NCBI RefSeq assembly: GCF_030929595.1
Contig: NZ_JAVFVR010000009.1
Coordinates: forward strand, 1-64,000
Direction: 5' to 3'
Length of the DNA stretch: 64,000 nucleotides
Source of the DNA: Flavobacterium sp. LHD-85
GTDB lineage: Bacteria > Bacteroidota > Bacteroidia > Flavobacteriales > Flavobacteriaceae
Shown: in pieces, positions 26,103 to 34,972 of the stretch
Position numbering within the stretch: position 1 is the stretch's first letter
Layout: each line of letters starts with the position of its first letter
Notes under the pieces: model-generated
Seen by the model: only the letters and a program-made list of their open reading frames with translations
Database searches by the model: none
Told to the model about the DNA's origin: nothing
Made by a program: the position numbers and the translations under genes

Positions 26103-26702
26103 ATGAAGAAAAAATTACTTCTAAGTTTATGGTTCACATTTTTACTTGCTGCAATTGGCTATTTGTTTTGGCAGAATGAATTTAAATATAGTCTTCCAAC
26201 TCCAATTCCAAAGAATTACCGCTCTATTGCAATGGGATCTAAGATTGAAATTGGTCCGTGCTGCGCATTTGACAATAAACCTATTTTTATTCATTTCTTT
26301 AATCCCGAATGTCCTTGTTCGCGATTCAATGTGCCACATGTAAGCGATTTAATTAAAAAGTACGGAGATCAGGTTAATTTTAAAATTGTTGTTTTAAACA
26401 AACAAAAGAACTTTACCATAGCTGAAATCCAGCAAAAGTTTGATGCAAAAATTCCCGTTTATTTTGATGAAGCAATTGCAAAAAAATGTGGTGTTTTTTC
26501 AACTCCACAAGCAGTTTTATTAGATCAGTCACATAATTTGTATTACAGAGGCAATTACAATAAAACCAGATATTGTACAGATGCACAAAGTAATTATGCT
26601 CAAATGGCGATAGATTCTCTTCTTAGCCAAAAGGAGAATCCTTCTTTTAATGCTTTAGCTCTAAAAGCTTATGGATGTTCATTGCCAAAATGTACTAAAT
26701 AA
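26103..26702 (+). CDS. Membrane-anchored thioredoxin-fold protein
   Basis: A 199-aa protein with an N-terminal signal anchor (about 4-24). It has a CC pair at 53-54, then IFIHFFNPECPCSRFNVPHV with a Cys70-Pro-Cys72-Ser motif in place of CxxC, and a thioredoxin-type FSTPQAVLLDQ with cis-Pro. The C-terminal tail has two more cysteines (GCSLPKC). It is probably a periplasm-facing redox or thiol protein; the CPC motif suggests disulfide or metal handling rather than a standard thioredoxin. I use the ATG at 26103, since the extra 14 residues from 26061 disrupt the signal sequence. Precedes the sensory cluster by 29 bases and is probably co-transcribed. Confidence 0.8.
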   Translation: MKKKLLLSLWFTFLLAAIGYLFWQNEFKYSLPTPIPKNYRSIAMGSKIEIGPCCAFDNKPIFIHFFNPECPCSRFNVPHVSDLIKKYGDQVNFKIVVLNKQKNFTIAEIQQKFDAKIPVYFDEAIAKKCGVFSTPQAVLLDQSHNLYYRGNYNKTRYCTDAQSNYAQMAIDSLLSQKENPSFNALALKAYGCSLPKCTK

Positions 26703-26731
26703 CTATTTCCAAAACCCAAAAACTAAAACCT

Positions 26732-27586
26732 ATGAAAACAAAAGCTAGCTTAAACGAACAAGATTATCTGCATAATTTTATGTCTACCATGACACAAAAA
26801 TCAGATACGATTATTAATTATGTACTTGCAGTATATTTTCTTCTTGGCATCGGACTTTCTTTTAAATATGACACTTTCGAAATTGGTGTTGGTGTTGGAA
26901 CGCTAAATCTTCTTTTGTATTACTCGGCAAAATTTTTCATGAAAAACTCTAAATTTTACCAGTATGTCTTGTCTATTGTTCTAGCTATATTTATGGCGCA
27001 GTATATTTACCAGATGCACGGAATGTTTGAAATGCATTTTACAGTATTTATTGCCAGCACGATTTTGATTATTTATCAGAACTGGAAACTTCAAATTCCG
27101 CTAACTTTATTAGTTGTGCTTCACCACGCAGGATTGGCATATTTGCAAAACTACATTTATAATGATGCCAATGGACTTCAGGTATATTTTTCGCAGGTAA
27201 ATTTTGATCTGGAAACTTTGATTATTCATACCGTTCTAGCAGCTGTTGTATTTTTAATGAATGGCTATTGGGCGTATTATTTTAAAGAGCATAGTGAAAA
27301 TCATATTTCAAAAATTTCAGATGAGTATGAGTTAGAAAACATGAAACTAGCTTCAGCAAAATACAGCTCAATGTCGGCTACAAAAGATTATAATGATTTT
27401 ATTCATAGAACAACATTAGATCTAAAATTGCCTGTAAATTCAGTTTTAAAACTAATTGATGTTTCAAAAGGACATACAGACAATGATAAATTGCTTACTT
27501 ATCTTGAAATGATGAGAGAAAGCGCCAAAAAGATTGACGATTTAGTTAATGATATTCATGTAAAATCGACAAATAGCAAGAGTTAG
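26732..27586 (+). CDS. Membrane sensor with chemoreceptor-like input, no kinase core
   Basis: A 284-aa protein with about six transmembrane helices (between 28 and 185). The segment YQMHGMFEMHFTVFIASTILIIYQNWKLQIPLTLLVVLHHAGLAYLQ (roughly 90-137) resembles the membrane input module of some methyl-accepting chemotaxis proteins (HG..E.HF..., VxxHH). The cytoplasmic end (about 210-280) resembles a HisKA-type helical hairpin (YNDFIHRTTLDLKLPVNSVLKLIDV...MMRESAKKIDDLVNDI) but the protein ends before any ATPase domain and has no MCP signalling hairpin. It may signal through partner proteins. Followed by two small genes and a PAS protein in the same direction. Confidence 0.75.
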   Translation: MKTKASLNEQDYLHNFMSTMTQKSDTIINYVLAVYFLLGIGLSFKYDTFEIGVGVGTLNLLLYYSAKFFMKNSKFYQYVLSIVLAIFMAQYIYQMHGMFEMHFTVFIASTILIIYQNWKLQIPLTLLVVLHHAGLAYLQNYIYNDANGLQVYFSQVNFDLETLIIHTVLAAVVFLMNGYWAYYFKEHSENHISKISDEYELENMKLASAKYSSMSATKDYNDFIHRTTLDLKLPVNSVLKLIDVSKGHTDNDKLLTYLEMMRESAKKIDDLVNDIHVKSTNSKS

Positions 27587-27636
27587 AATTTAAACCAAGC
27601 CCCAAAAACAAAACTAATATTTTTTAAACCAATTGT

Positions 27637-27981
27637 ATGTTTAAGTATGATTTACCAACTGCAGTCCCTACGCTGCATAATCTTAAAAAAATAATTGAAG
27701 ATTTTTTGAATGAAAGCATAACATTAGATTCGATTGAAAAAATTAAAGTCCAGTCTGATTTTGAAATAGAGGTAAGAGAGATTTTTAAAAATTACCAAAC
27801 GAGTTCGCATGTTTACGATCTAGATTTTCAATATAAAAAGCTAATTCAGATTATGAACGATATTCGCCAGCTTAATCTTGCGGTTAATAATGAGATTCCA
27901 GAATGGCTGGAAAATGAGCTGGGAACAGTTTTTCGCAAAATCAGAAATATTCTCCTTGTCTTGGAGATCGAGTCAAATTAA
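27637..27981 (+). CDS. Small helical hypothetical protein in sensory cluster
   Basis: A 114-aa, mostly alpha-helical soluble protein (MFKYDLPTAVPTLHNLKKIIEDFLNES...). No motif is recognised. It begins 50 bases after the membrane sensor gene and ends 62 bases before the PAS gene, so it probably belongs to the same operon and may link the two. Confidence 0.7.
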   Translation: MFKYDLPTAVPTLHNLKKIIEDFLNESITLDSIEKIKVQSDFEIEVREIFKNYQTSSHVYDLDFQYKKLIQIMNDIRQLNLAVNNEIPEWLENELGTVFRKIRNILLVLEIESN

Positions 27982-28043
27982 AAATGGTTTAAAGGATTCA
28001 TTTTATACTTATTGAATTGTAAATTAATTTAAATGTAAAATTT

Positions 28044-28649
28044 ATGGATACCAGATTGCACCGTCCGACACCTTCTGATAGAGAAGTGGACTGGAATAAG
28101 AATAAAGTATTGCTAAGTAAAACAGATAAAAAGGGAACCATTTTATATGCTAATGAAGACTTTATAGATGTTTCTGGTTATGATGAATTTGAACTTGTCG
28201 GCCAGCCTCATAATATAGTTCGCCATCCAGATATGCCAAAGGTCATTTTTAAATTCTTATGGGACAGTATTAAATCTAGCGAAAATATTCATGTTATTAT
28301 AAAGAACATGGCTAAAACTGGACGTTATTACTGGGTTGTAACCGATTTTAAAATCATTGCAGATACAGACGGTGAAATTGTAGGTTTCTTTGGCACCAGA
28401 AAATCGGTTCCGAATGATATTATTGTAAAATTTATCGAGCCATTGTACAAGAAACTTCTACAGATTGAAGAAACCAGCGGTATGCACGCTTCTGAAGAAT
28501 ATCTGGTTGGTTTTCTAGAAGAAAGAAAGAAAACCTACATGGAATATATCGATCATTTGATTGCAACAGGAAAAGACGATAAAAACAAGATAAGCAAAGG
28601 CTTATTTAGCGGTCTTTTTGAAAAAAAGAATGATGTTAAAAAGAAATAA
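28044..28649 (+). CDS. PAS-domain protein of the aerotaxis-receptor (Aer) type
   Basis: A 201-aa soluble protein. Residues about 20-125 form a PAS domain with the Aer-like signature GTILYANEDFIDVSGYDEFELVGQPHNIVRHPDMPKVIF and MAKTGRYYWVVTDFKI. In Aer this domain holds FAD and senses redox state. Here it is followed only by about 70 helical residues ending in a lysine-rich tail, without HAMP, transmembrane or MCP signalling domains. It is the last gene of the cluster that begins with the chemoreceptor-like membrane sensor. Confidence 0.85.
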   Translation: MDTRLHRPTPSDREVDWNKNKVLLSKTDKKGTILYANEDFIDVSGYDEFELVGQPHNIVRHPDMPKVIFKFLWDSIKSSENIHVIIKNMAKTGRYYWVVTDFKIIADTDGEIVGFFGTRKSVPNDIIVKFIEPLYKKLLQIEETSGMHASEEYLVGFLEERKKTYMEYIDHLIATGKDDKNKISKGLFSGLFEKKNDVKKK

Positions 28650-28753
28650 TAAACTATATACTTCATTGTGTCTGATAAAATATTCATCCCCTTTAAATTT
28701 GTCCCCCAGCAAAACTAAATCACCTGAATGATAAATTAAGACGCAATGGAGTT

Positions 28754-28893
28754 TTTTTAAGTTGCTAAGATGCTTAGCTTCTAAGTTGCTAAGTTTTAAA
28801 GCTCAAAGATTTTAAGTTTAAAATCTTTGAGCTTTTTTAGTATTTTAGAGGGGAGGATATAAACCTTAGCACCTTAGAAGCTTAGCACCTCAG
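28754..28893. repeat. CTTAG-word repeats around a strong terminator
   Basis: AAGTTGCTAAGATGCTTAGC (28759-28778) and AACCTTAGCACCTTAGAAGC (28861-28881) are inverse copies of the same word family and flank the hairpin at 28798-28835. Confidence 0.65.
28798..28837. terminator. Bidirectional terminator between PAS gene and recG
   Basis: Perfect 18-bp arms (28798-28815 and 28818-28835; core AGCTCAAAGATTTT) with a 2-base gap, ending in a T run. It serves the sensory cluster and the convergent recG gene. Confidence 0.9.
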
Positions 28894-31002
28894 TTAACTA
28901 ATATAGTTCCAAATATTCTTTTTCTTAGTCAACTCTATGAAAATCGCTCTCAGAATTGCATTTTCTGGTTTTTGAAGTGCAGAATCTTCTTTTAAAATTT
29001 TCATTGCATAATTTCTGGCCAAAGAAAGAATTTCTCTGTCTTTTACAATATCTGCAATTTGAAGGTTTAAAACACCGCTTTGCTGTGTTCCCATTAAGTC
29101 GCCAGGACCGCGTAGTTTAAGGTCAACCTCGGCAATTTCGAAGCCATCATTGGTCTGAACCATAGTCTCCATTCTGGTTTTACTGTCAGAACTCAATTTA
29201 TGTCCAGTCATTAAGATGCAATAACTCTGTTCGGCACCACGACCCACACGTCCGCGCAGCTGATGCAATTGCGAGAGTCCAAATCTTTCGGCACTTTCTA
29301 TAATCATTACACTGGCGTTTGGTACGTTTACACCAACTTCAATTACGGTTGTCGCCACCATGATATTGGTTTTTCCTTCAGAGAAGCGCTTCATTTCAGA
29401 ATCCTTATCGGCTGGTTTCATTTTTCCATGAAGAATAGAAATAGAATATTGCGGAAGCGGAAAGTCGCGAGAAATACTTTCGTAACCATCCATCAAATCT
29501 TTATAATCCATTTTCTCAGATTCCTGAATTAGCGGATACACGATATAAATCTGCCTTCCTTTTGCAATCTCATCACGAAGAAATTTCCAGACTTTTAATC
29601 TATTCGTGTCATAACGATGTACGGTCTGAATAGGTTTTCTTCCCGGCGGTAATTCGTCAATAACTGAAATATCCAAATCGCCATACAAACTCATTGCCAG
29701 CGTTCTCGGAATTGGAGTAGCAGTCATAACCAAAACATGTGGCGGAATATCATTTTTCTTCCACAGTTTAGATCTTTGCTCCACGCCAAAACGATGCTGT
29801 TCATCAATTACAGAAAGTCCTAGATTCTGGAATTTTACTTTATCTTCTAATAAAGCATGAGTTCCAATTAAAATTTTAAGTTCGCCGTTTTCTAGTTCTT
29901 CATGAATAATCTTTCTTTCTGAAGTTTTAGTAGAACCCGTTAAAATTCGAATATTGATATTTAGTGTTTTAGCAAATTCAGATAAACCAAGAAAATGTTG
30001 ATTGGCTAAGATTTCTGTTGGCGCCATCAAACAAGCCTGAAAACCATTGTCTATTGCCAAAAGCATGCTCATAAACGCCACAATTGTTTTTCCAGAACCC
30101 ACATCACCTTGAAGCAAACGATTCATTTGGGCATTACTTCCCATATCAGTTCTGATTTCTTTGATTACTCTTTTTTGAGCATTTGTTAAATCAAAAGGAA
30201 GATGATTTTTATAAAATTCATTAAAAAGTTCGCCCACTTTGTCAAATGGATGCCCTTTTATTTTATGTTTTCGAATGAGATTCTTTGTAATTAATTGCAG
30301 CTGAATAAAGAACAATTCTTCAAATTTCAGTCTGAATTGCGCTTTCGCTAAAATTTCAGCGCTTTTCGGAAAATGAATATTGAATAATGCGGCACGTTTC
30401 GGAATCAGCTTTAATTCTTCGATTAAAAATGGAGGGAAAGTTTCTGTAAACAATGCTTGTGTTTCCAGAAAAAGCTGTTCCATCAATTTATTAATCGTAC
30501 GGTTGGAAATTCCTTTATTGGCCAAAGCTTCTGTCGATGGATAAACGGGCTGCATAGCCGAGCGTAAACTTCTTTCATGTTCGCTTAACAATTCAATTTC
30601 GGGATGCGCCATACTAAACTGGCTTCCGTACAACGAACATTTTCCAAAAATTACTAAAGGCTCATTGAGTTTTAAACTTTCGCGAATCCATTTATGTCCT
30701 TGAAACCAGTTCAAATCAATTTGTCCTGTATCATCAACAAAACTAGCCACAAGACGCTTTTTGTTTTTAGCAAATTCAACCGTTTTTATGTTGATGATTT
30801 TGCCGATAATCTGAACTTCAGAACCCGTATTCTGCAATTCGTTAATCTTATAATAACGCGTTCTGTCAATATATCGATTCGGAAAAAGGTTGACTAAATC
30901 TCCATATTTATGAATGCCCAATTCCTTGCGAAGCAGCTGTCCACGGCTCGGGCCAACACCTTTTAAGTATTCAATTGGAGTTTCAAGAAGATTATTAGAC
31001 AT
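28894..31002 (-). CDS. recG: ATP-dependent DNA helicase RecG
   Basis: A 702-aa helicase that remodels stalled forks and Holliday junctions. The N-terminal wedge/OB region includes EYLKGVGPSRGQLLRKELGI (11-30) and IGKIINIKTVEFAKNKKRL. The helicase core has RLLQGDVGSGKTIVAFMSML (Walker A), IDEQHRFGVEQR (DExH box), VMTATPIPRTLAMSLYGDLDISVIDELPPGR and QLRGRVGRGAEQSYCILMT. Full length. Divergent from the lipoprotein gene at 31257; a TATCTTCG box (minus, near 31109-31117) may be its -7 element. Confidence 0.97.
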   Translation of the reverse strand: MSNNLLETPIEYLKGVGPSRGQLLRKELGIHKYGDLVNLFPNRYIDRTRYYKINELQNTGSEVQIIGKIINIKTVEFAKNKKRLVASFVDDTGQIDLNWFQGHKWIRESLKLNEPLVIFGKCSLYGSQFSMAHPEIELLSEHERSLRSAMQPVYPSTEALANKGISNRTINKLMEQLFLETQALFTETFPPFLIEELKLIPKRAALFNIHFPKSAEILAKAQFRLKFEELFFIQLQLITKNLIRKHKIKGHPFDKVGELFNEFYKNHLPFDLTNAQKRVIKEIRTDMGSNAQMNRLLQGDVGSGKTIVAFMSMLLAIDNGFQACLMAPTEILANQHFLGLSEFAKTLNINIRILTGSTKTSERKIIHEELENGELKILIGTHALLEDKVKFQNLGLSVIDEQHRFGVEQRSKLWKKNDIPPHVLVMTATPIPRTLAMSLYGDLDISVIDELPPGRKPIQTVHRYDTNRLKVWKFLRDEIAKGRQIYIVYPLIQESEKMDYKDLMDGYESISRDFPLPQYSISILHGKMKPADKDSEMKRFSEGKTNIMVATTVIEVGVNVPNASVMIIESAERFGLSQLHQLRGRVGRGAEQSYCILMTGHKLSSDSKTRMETMVQTNDGFEIAEVDLKLRGPGDLMGTQQSGVLNLQIADIVKDREILSLARNYAMKILKEDSALQKPENAILRAIFIELTKKKNIWNYIS

Positions 31003-31256
31003 TCGAAGATTAGATTTTATAGAAGCAAGATTAAAAGAGTCAAGAAGAAAGAAAAAAGATAATACTTTGCCTTTTTTCTTTCTTCTATATTCTTTTCTCT
31101 TTAAAAAGCGAAGATAGATTTTAATTAGGAATTTTGAAAATGATTTGTTGTTTTCAAGTGCTTGAATGTTAACTTATCGTAAAATTGTAAATTGAAGACG
31201 CAACCATTTTAAGAAAGTAAAATCTTAATAATAGTTAACCAACAAAAACTATAAAA

Positions 31257-31688
31257 ATGAAGAAAATTGGACTTTTAATTGTATTGTTTATTTCGCTTGT
31301 TTCTTGCTCTAATGATGACAATGACAATAAACCAACCGAAAGTTATCACGGAAAATGGATTCTTACAGCAATGGGCAACAGTAATCCCGCAGTAAATTCG
31401 ATTGATATTTTAGAATGGGAGGAATCGTATACTTTTAATTCTAATAATACATTCTCTAAAACCAGAAAGAGAGATGGTAAAATTACAACCATTTCAGGAA
31501 CTTATTCTGTAGTAAAAACGACAGATCAAACTCAGTTTGAACTAAATTATACTGCAGAGAGCGATATAGTAGCATCTTGTACTTCTAAGACAAAAGAAAA
31601 CTTATATATCATTAATAGTTTTGGAAATTTGTATGGAACGTGGAGTATATGCGATGGACCAAGACTAGTATATGAAAAAAAGAAATAA
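31257..31688 (+). CDS. Lipocalin-like lipoprotein
   Basis: A 143-aa lipoprotein: signal peptide MKKIGLLIVLFISLVSC with lipidated Cys17, followed by the acidic/Asn-rich SNDDNDN, a pattern linked to surface export of lipoproteins in Bacteroidetes. The remainder (about 30-140) has the lipocalin-like pattern GKWILTAMG...WEESYTFNSNNTFSKTRKRDGKITTISGTYSV typical of small Flavobacterium lipoproteins. Function unknown. A clear terminator follows. Confidence 0.85.
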   Translation: MKKIGLLIVLFISLVSCSNDDNDNKPTESYHGKWILTAMGNSNPAVNSIDILEWEESYTFNSNNTFSKTRKRDGKITTISGTYSVVKTTDQTQFELNYTAESDIVASCTSKTKENLYIINSFGNLYGTWSICDGPRLVYEKKK

Positions 31689-31722
31689 TTTTTTGAATGC
31701 TTACTAATTCAGATTATTTGAG

Positions 31723-31749
31723 GCTCCGTTTCTGACGGAGCTTTTTTTT
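31723..31749 (+). terminator. Terminator after the lipocalin-like lipoprotein gene
   Basis: GCTCCGT (31723-31729) and ACGGAGC (31735-31741) with a 5-base loop, followed by eight T. Confidence 0.9.
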
Positions 31750-31823
31750 GGTGTCAGTATTATTTTATTAAATAAAGATAATTATTAGATTTGTTCAAAC
31801 ATTCAAATTATAAGCCTCAAATT

Positions 31824-33602
31824 ATGATTAAAGAAGAAAAAGTCCCTTTTGAGACAATGGTATTTTCTGGTATTACATTCAAAGTAATTAACCGACACCA
31901 AGCTCACAATATTATTGGAGGTCTTACCGATTTCAACAATAATAAAATCTACGATGTTTTTGAAGATACATGGCGTTTTCCTGATTACGAAGAAAATCCA
32001 GTATTTCTATTAGCGGAAGAGGATGTAGAAATGGATCTGTTTGAGATGGATTTCAGTACCGAAGAACATCCAGATATTTTTATTTTAGGATTTATTTTCA
32101 GAGGAAATCTTACAGTTGCAAAGCTTATTAGTTCCTACGATACTGATAATTCGCCTGCTTTAATCGTTCTCGGAAAGACTACAACAGTCAATATTAACTT
32201 GTTCGGAAGCGTTCATTATTTGGGCGGTGGTCTGCAATGCGATACACTTGCTGGAGAATATAATCACGGTGAACTTTTTGTAAAAGGAGATCTTACCGCT
32301 TGGCTTGTTTATACTGATGATATGCTGTTTCATTTTGAGCGTTTTACAGATGTTCAGGCAATTATAAGCGCTGGCAGACCCGATATTTTAATTTGCAGTA
32401 ATGTTCAAGATACTGACGGATCTGTTATAACTGTCGAGAATTATTTGCCTTCTACTCATAAACTTTCTGATATTGTTGATGATGCTTTCATAGAAAATTC
32501 AAGTTATGGCAATGAAATATTAGGCAATAACTATTTAGATGTTTTCAAAGAAGGACTTTCAATTTTAGATTACGATAAAAAAGAGAAATATTCGTATGAT
32601 GATTTCCGTAATCAATTTATTAATATGGTCGAAATTTTGTCTGAAACTGACGAATTGAAAGAAAATGGGAAAATTGTTAGACATATTTCAGGAACGACTT
32701 ATTTGTTTATTCCGTTTGATTATGAAGGGAAGAAATACAGCCAGATTTCAGAAGAAATTTCGAATGGTTTTAGCATCAGAATGCGTACTTTGTGGTGTCA
32801 TGAAGATGAAGAAATTATGATTATTTTGGAATATCTTGATGAAAATGGAGATCCAAAATATCAATGGATGAATGACGAAAATGCCCAAGGAATTGAGTTT
32901 TTCTGTGTAAAACACGCCACATTAGAAACTTTTGAAATATTGACAGCAGAAGTAGTGGAAGAAAATGATGAAGATAAAAATGACGAATCGGAATATTCAG
33001 ATTATACCAATAGATTTTCATTGGAAGAATATGCCTCTCAATTTGGCAATTACAAAGTGCCGGAAGATTTAGTAAAACTGTATGAATTTGAGCAGGAGTA
33101 CGGCGTAGAAACCTATTCGGAATGTTTTGGACTTACCATAACTGATGATAAAACAGGTATAAAAACATGGTCTGAAGAAGAAGAATTTTATAATAGTTTT
33201 ATCGAATTTGCAGGGGCAAACGGTTCAGGAAGCTCTTATGCTTATTGGATTATCGATAATGATTTGAATAAATGCCCGATTGTTGTTTTTGGAGATGAAG
33301 GCGGAGTTCATATTGTAGCAGAAAACACTCAAAAATTAATTCAGCTTTTAACATTAGACACCGAAATTTCTGTTGATTTTGATAAAGCCTACTTTTACCA
33401 AGACGAAGAATATTATGAAGAAAGTGAAAACAAAGAAGAGTTTCGCGAATGGGTTAAAGAAGAATTTAATTTAGACGCAATTGATTCTAATGAAGAAGCA
33501 GATAAAATTGTAGAAGAGGCACAGAGAAAGCACAAACAGAAATTCAATGATTTTTTAGTAAAATTTGATATTGAAATTAGTGAAGAAGAGGATGATGAAT
33601 AG
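31824..33602 (+). CDS. Large acidic protein with SUKH-like C-terminal region
   Basis: A 592-aa strongly acidic cytoplasmic protein. The N-terminal third (about 20-200) alternates short strands and turns (ILGFIFRGNLTVAKLI; LFVKGDLTAWLVYTDDM), compatible with a beta-solenoid fold. Residues about 400-530 (YKVPEDLVKLYEFEQEYGV...GANGSGSSYAYWIIDNDLNKCPIVVFGDEGGVHIVAENTQKLIQLL) resemble the SMI1/KNR4 (SUKH) superfamily, many members of which are immunity proteins to polymorphic toxins. No toxin gene is adjacent. I start at MIKEEKVPF (31824) rather than the TTG at 31791. The SUKH assignment is from pattern reading only. Confidence 0.7.
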   Translation: MIKEEKVPFETMVFSGITFKVINRHQAHNIIGGLTDFNNNKIYDVFEDTWRFPDYEENPVFLLAEEDVEMDLFEMDFSTEEHPDIFILGFIFRGNLTVAKLISSYDTDNSPALIVLGKTTTVNINLFGSVHYLGGGLQCDTLAGEYNHGELFVKGDLTAWLVYTDDMLFHFERFTDVQAIISAGRPDILICSNVQDTDGSVITVENYLPSTHKLSDIVDDAFIENSSYGNEILGNNYLDVFKEGLSILDYDKKEKYSYDDFRNQFINMVEILSETDELKENGKIVRHISGTTYLFIPFDYEGKKYSQISEEISNGFSIRMRTLWCHEDEEIMIILEYLDENGDPKYQWMNDENAQGIEFFCVKHATLETFEILTAEVVEENDEDKNDESEYSDYTNRFSLEEYASQFGNYKVPEDLVKLYEFEQEYGVETYSECFGLTITDDKTGIKTWSEEEEFYNSFIEFAGANGSGSSYAYWIIDNDLNKCPIVVFGDEGGVHIVAENTQKLIQLLTLDTEISVDFDKAYFYQDEEYYEESENKEEFREWVKEEFNLDAIDSNEEADKIVEEAQRKHKQKFNDFLVKFDIEISEEEDDE

Positions 33603-33635
33603 CAGTTTTTTATCTTTGAAGAAAAATTAGAAAAA

Positions 33636-34175
33636 ATGAAAACACATTTAGCGCTTTTACGTGGAATAAATGTTTCTGGACATAATATGATGAAAATGGA
33701 AGCTTTGAAAGCAATGCTGGAGAATCTTGGATTTCAAAATGTAAGAACGTATTTGCAATCTGGAAACGTATTTGTAGATAGCGAAGAAGAGGCTTCAAAA
33801 GTTGGTTTTATGATCAAACAGGAAATCTTTAAAGTTTTTGGTCACGAAGTTCCTGTCGTTATGATTACCAAAGAAAACTTGGAATCGTGTTTTGCTAATA
33901 ATCCGTTTTTGAAAGAGAAGGAAATTGATACCAAAAAACTTTATGTGGCTTTTGTTTCGACAACTTTAAAAAAAGAAAACATAAACGATTTAAAGATAAG
34001 CCAATTCAAACCAGATGAAGCTAGTATTGATGAAAACAGAATTTTTATAAAGTACGCTGTTGGAGCTGGAAAAACACGATTTGACCAAAAATATATCGAG
34101 AAAAAACTAAATGTAACAGCAACAATTCGAAACTGGAATACCGTTACGAACTTGCTTAAAATGTATGAAGAATAA
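33636..34175 (+). CDS. DUF1697 domain-containing protein
   Basis: A 179-aa protein with the family N-terminus MKTHLALLRGINVSGHNMMKMEALKAMLENLGFQNVRTYLQSGNVFVDS (1-49) and the C-terminal pattern YIEKKLNVTATIRNWNTVTNLLKM (about 150-173). DUF1697 proteins are common in bacteria and have no settled function. Its TAA overlaps the ATG of the next gene by one base (TAATG). Confidence 0.93.
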   Translation: MKTHLALLRGINVSGHNMMKMEALKAMLENLGFQNVRTYLQSGNVFVDSEEEASKVGFMIKQEIFKVFGHEVPVVMITKENLESCFANNPFLKEKEIDTKKLYVAFVSTTLKKENINDLKISQFKPDEASIDENRIFIKYAVGAGKTRFDQKYIEKKLNVTATIRNWNTVTNLLKMYEE

Positions 34176-34570
34176 TGAAAAAGTATTTTTTTATAATGCT
34201 CTTTTTAGGGTTAAGCTCTGTGACTTTGGCTCAAGCCTCAAAGGCAGCTTCAGAAGATTTTAATGATTTTTTTAAGAAATTCAATGCAGATCCTAAATTT
34301 CAAGTTAGCAGAGTGATTTTTCCTTTAAAGTATAAGGCGAACAATGACGATTTTGAATTGATAGATTACACAATGACAAAAGAGAAATATAAAGTGCTGC
34401 ATCTTAATAATAAAGCGGATGAAAAATATTTAAAACGCACATTATCAGTAAAGAAAAATAAAGCCACTTTAGAACAACGCGGACTTGATAACGGAATTTA
34501 CATTGATTACATTTTTGAACTTAAAGATAATAAATGGTTCTTAAAGACTTTTGTCGATCAATCAACTTAA
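34175..34570 (+). CDS. Secreted DUF4348-like protein
   Basis: A 131-aa protein with a signal peptide (MKKYFFIMLFLGLSSVTLAQA). The mature part has DFNDFFKKFNADPKFQVSRVIFPLKY and a C-terminal WFLKTFVD, which resembles DUF4348. Probably periplasmic. Translationally coupled to the DUF1697 gene by a one-base overlap. No function known. Confidence 0.8.
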   Translation: MKKYFFIMLFLGLSSVTLAQASKAASEDFNDFFKKFNADPKFQVSRVIFPLKYKANNDDFELIDYTMTKEKYKVLHLNNKADEKYLKRTLSVKKNKATLEQRGLDNGIYIDYIFELKDNKWFLKTFVDQST

Positions 34571-34578
34571 TGGCTATT

Positions 34579-34619
34579 ATTTTAAAATCATATTAGTTTG
34601 ATTTTAAAATGTTTTTTTT
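34579..34619 (+). terminator. Terminator after the DUF4348-like gene
   Basis: ATTTTAAAATCA (34579-34590) and TGATTTTAAAAT (34599-34610), loop of 8, followed by G and eight T. It overlaps the 3' end of the convergent lipoprotein gene. Confidence 0.75.
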
Positions 34620-34972
34620 GATGTAAATAGTATCTGCATTATGAAAAGCTCCTTTTTTCATTCCACCGCCAAAAGGCTGCATAAATTGAATATTTTGAAC
34701 TTCGTAACCTTCTTTTTTTACAGGTTCATTTACCGCTAAAGTTGGCGCTTCGAATCCGAAAAACGTAAACTGACGGTACCTTTTTTCTTTTAATGAAAAA
34801 TAACCGTTTGACTGACTTAGAACTTCACCAACTTGGCAATTTTCAATTGGTCGCTTTGTTTCCGAATCGTAAATATAGCCTGTAATCTGTGGTCTTTTGC
34901 ATCTATTAACCAAACAGCTTTGCAGAGAGAAAGAAACAAGAACTAGAAGAAAAAATTTATAAAAAAAAACAT
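34593..34972 (-). pseudogene. Lipoprotein gene with frameshift in a T9 tract (possible error or phase variation)
   Basis: The open frame from 34913 (106 aa, TGYIYDSETKRPIENCQVGEVLSQSNGYFS...) lacks a start-like context. Reading upstream in the same frame gives FFFYKFFLLVLVSFSLQSC, a perfect lipoprotein signal with an LQSC lipobox, but no start codon. An ATG at 34970-34972 lies immediately behind the TAA of the upstream gene, in the wrong frame by one base. Nine T (complement of 34961-34969) sit between. Ten T would join the ATG to the signal peptide. The mature part has a carboxypeptidase-regulatory-like GYIYDSETKRPIEN beta motif. The gene is thus either shut by a slippage mutation or intact and misread. 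Confidence 0.75.
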
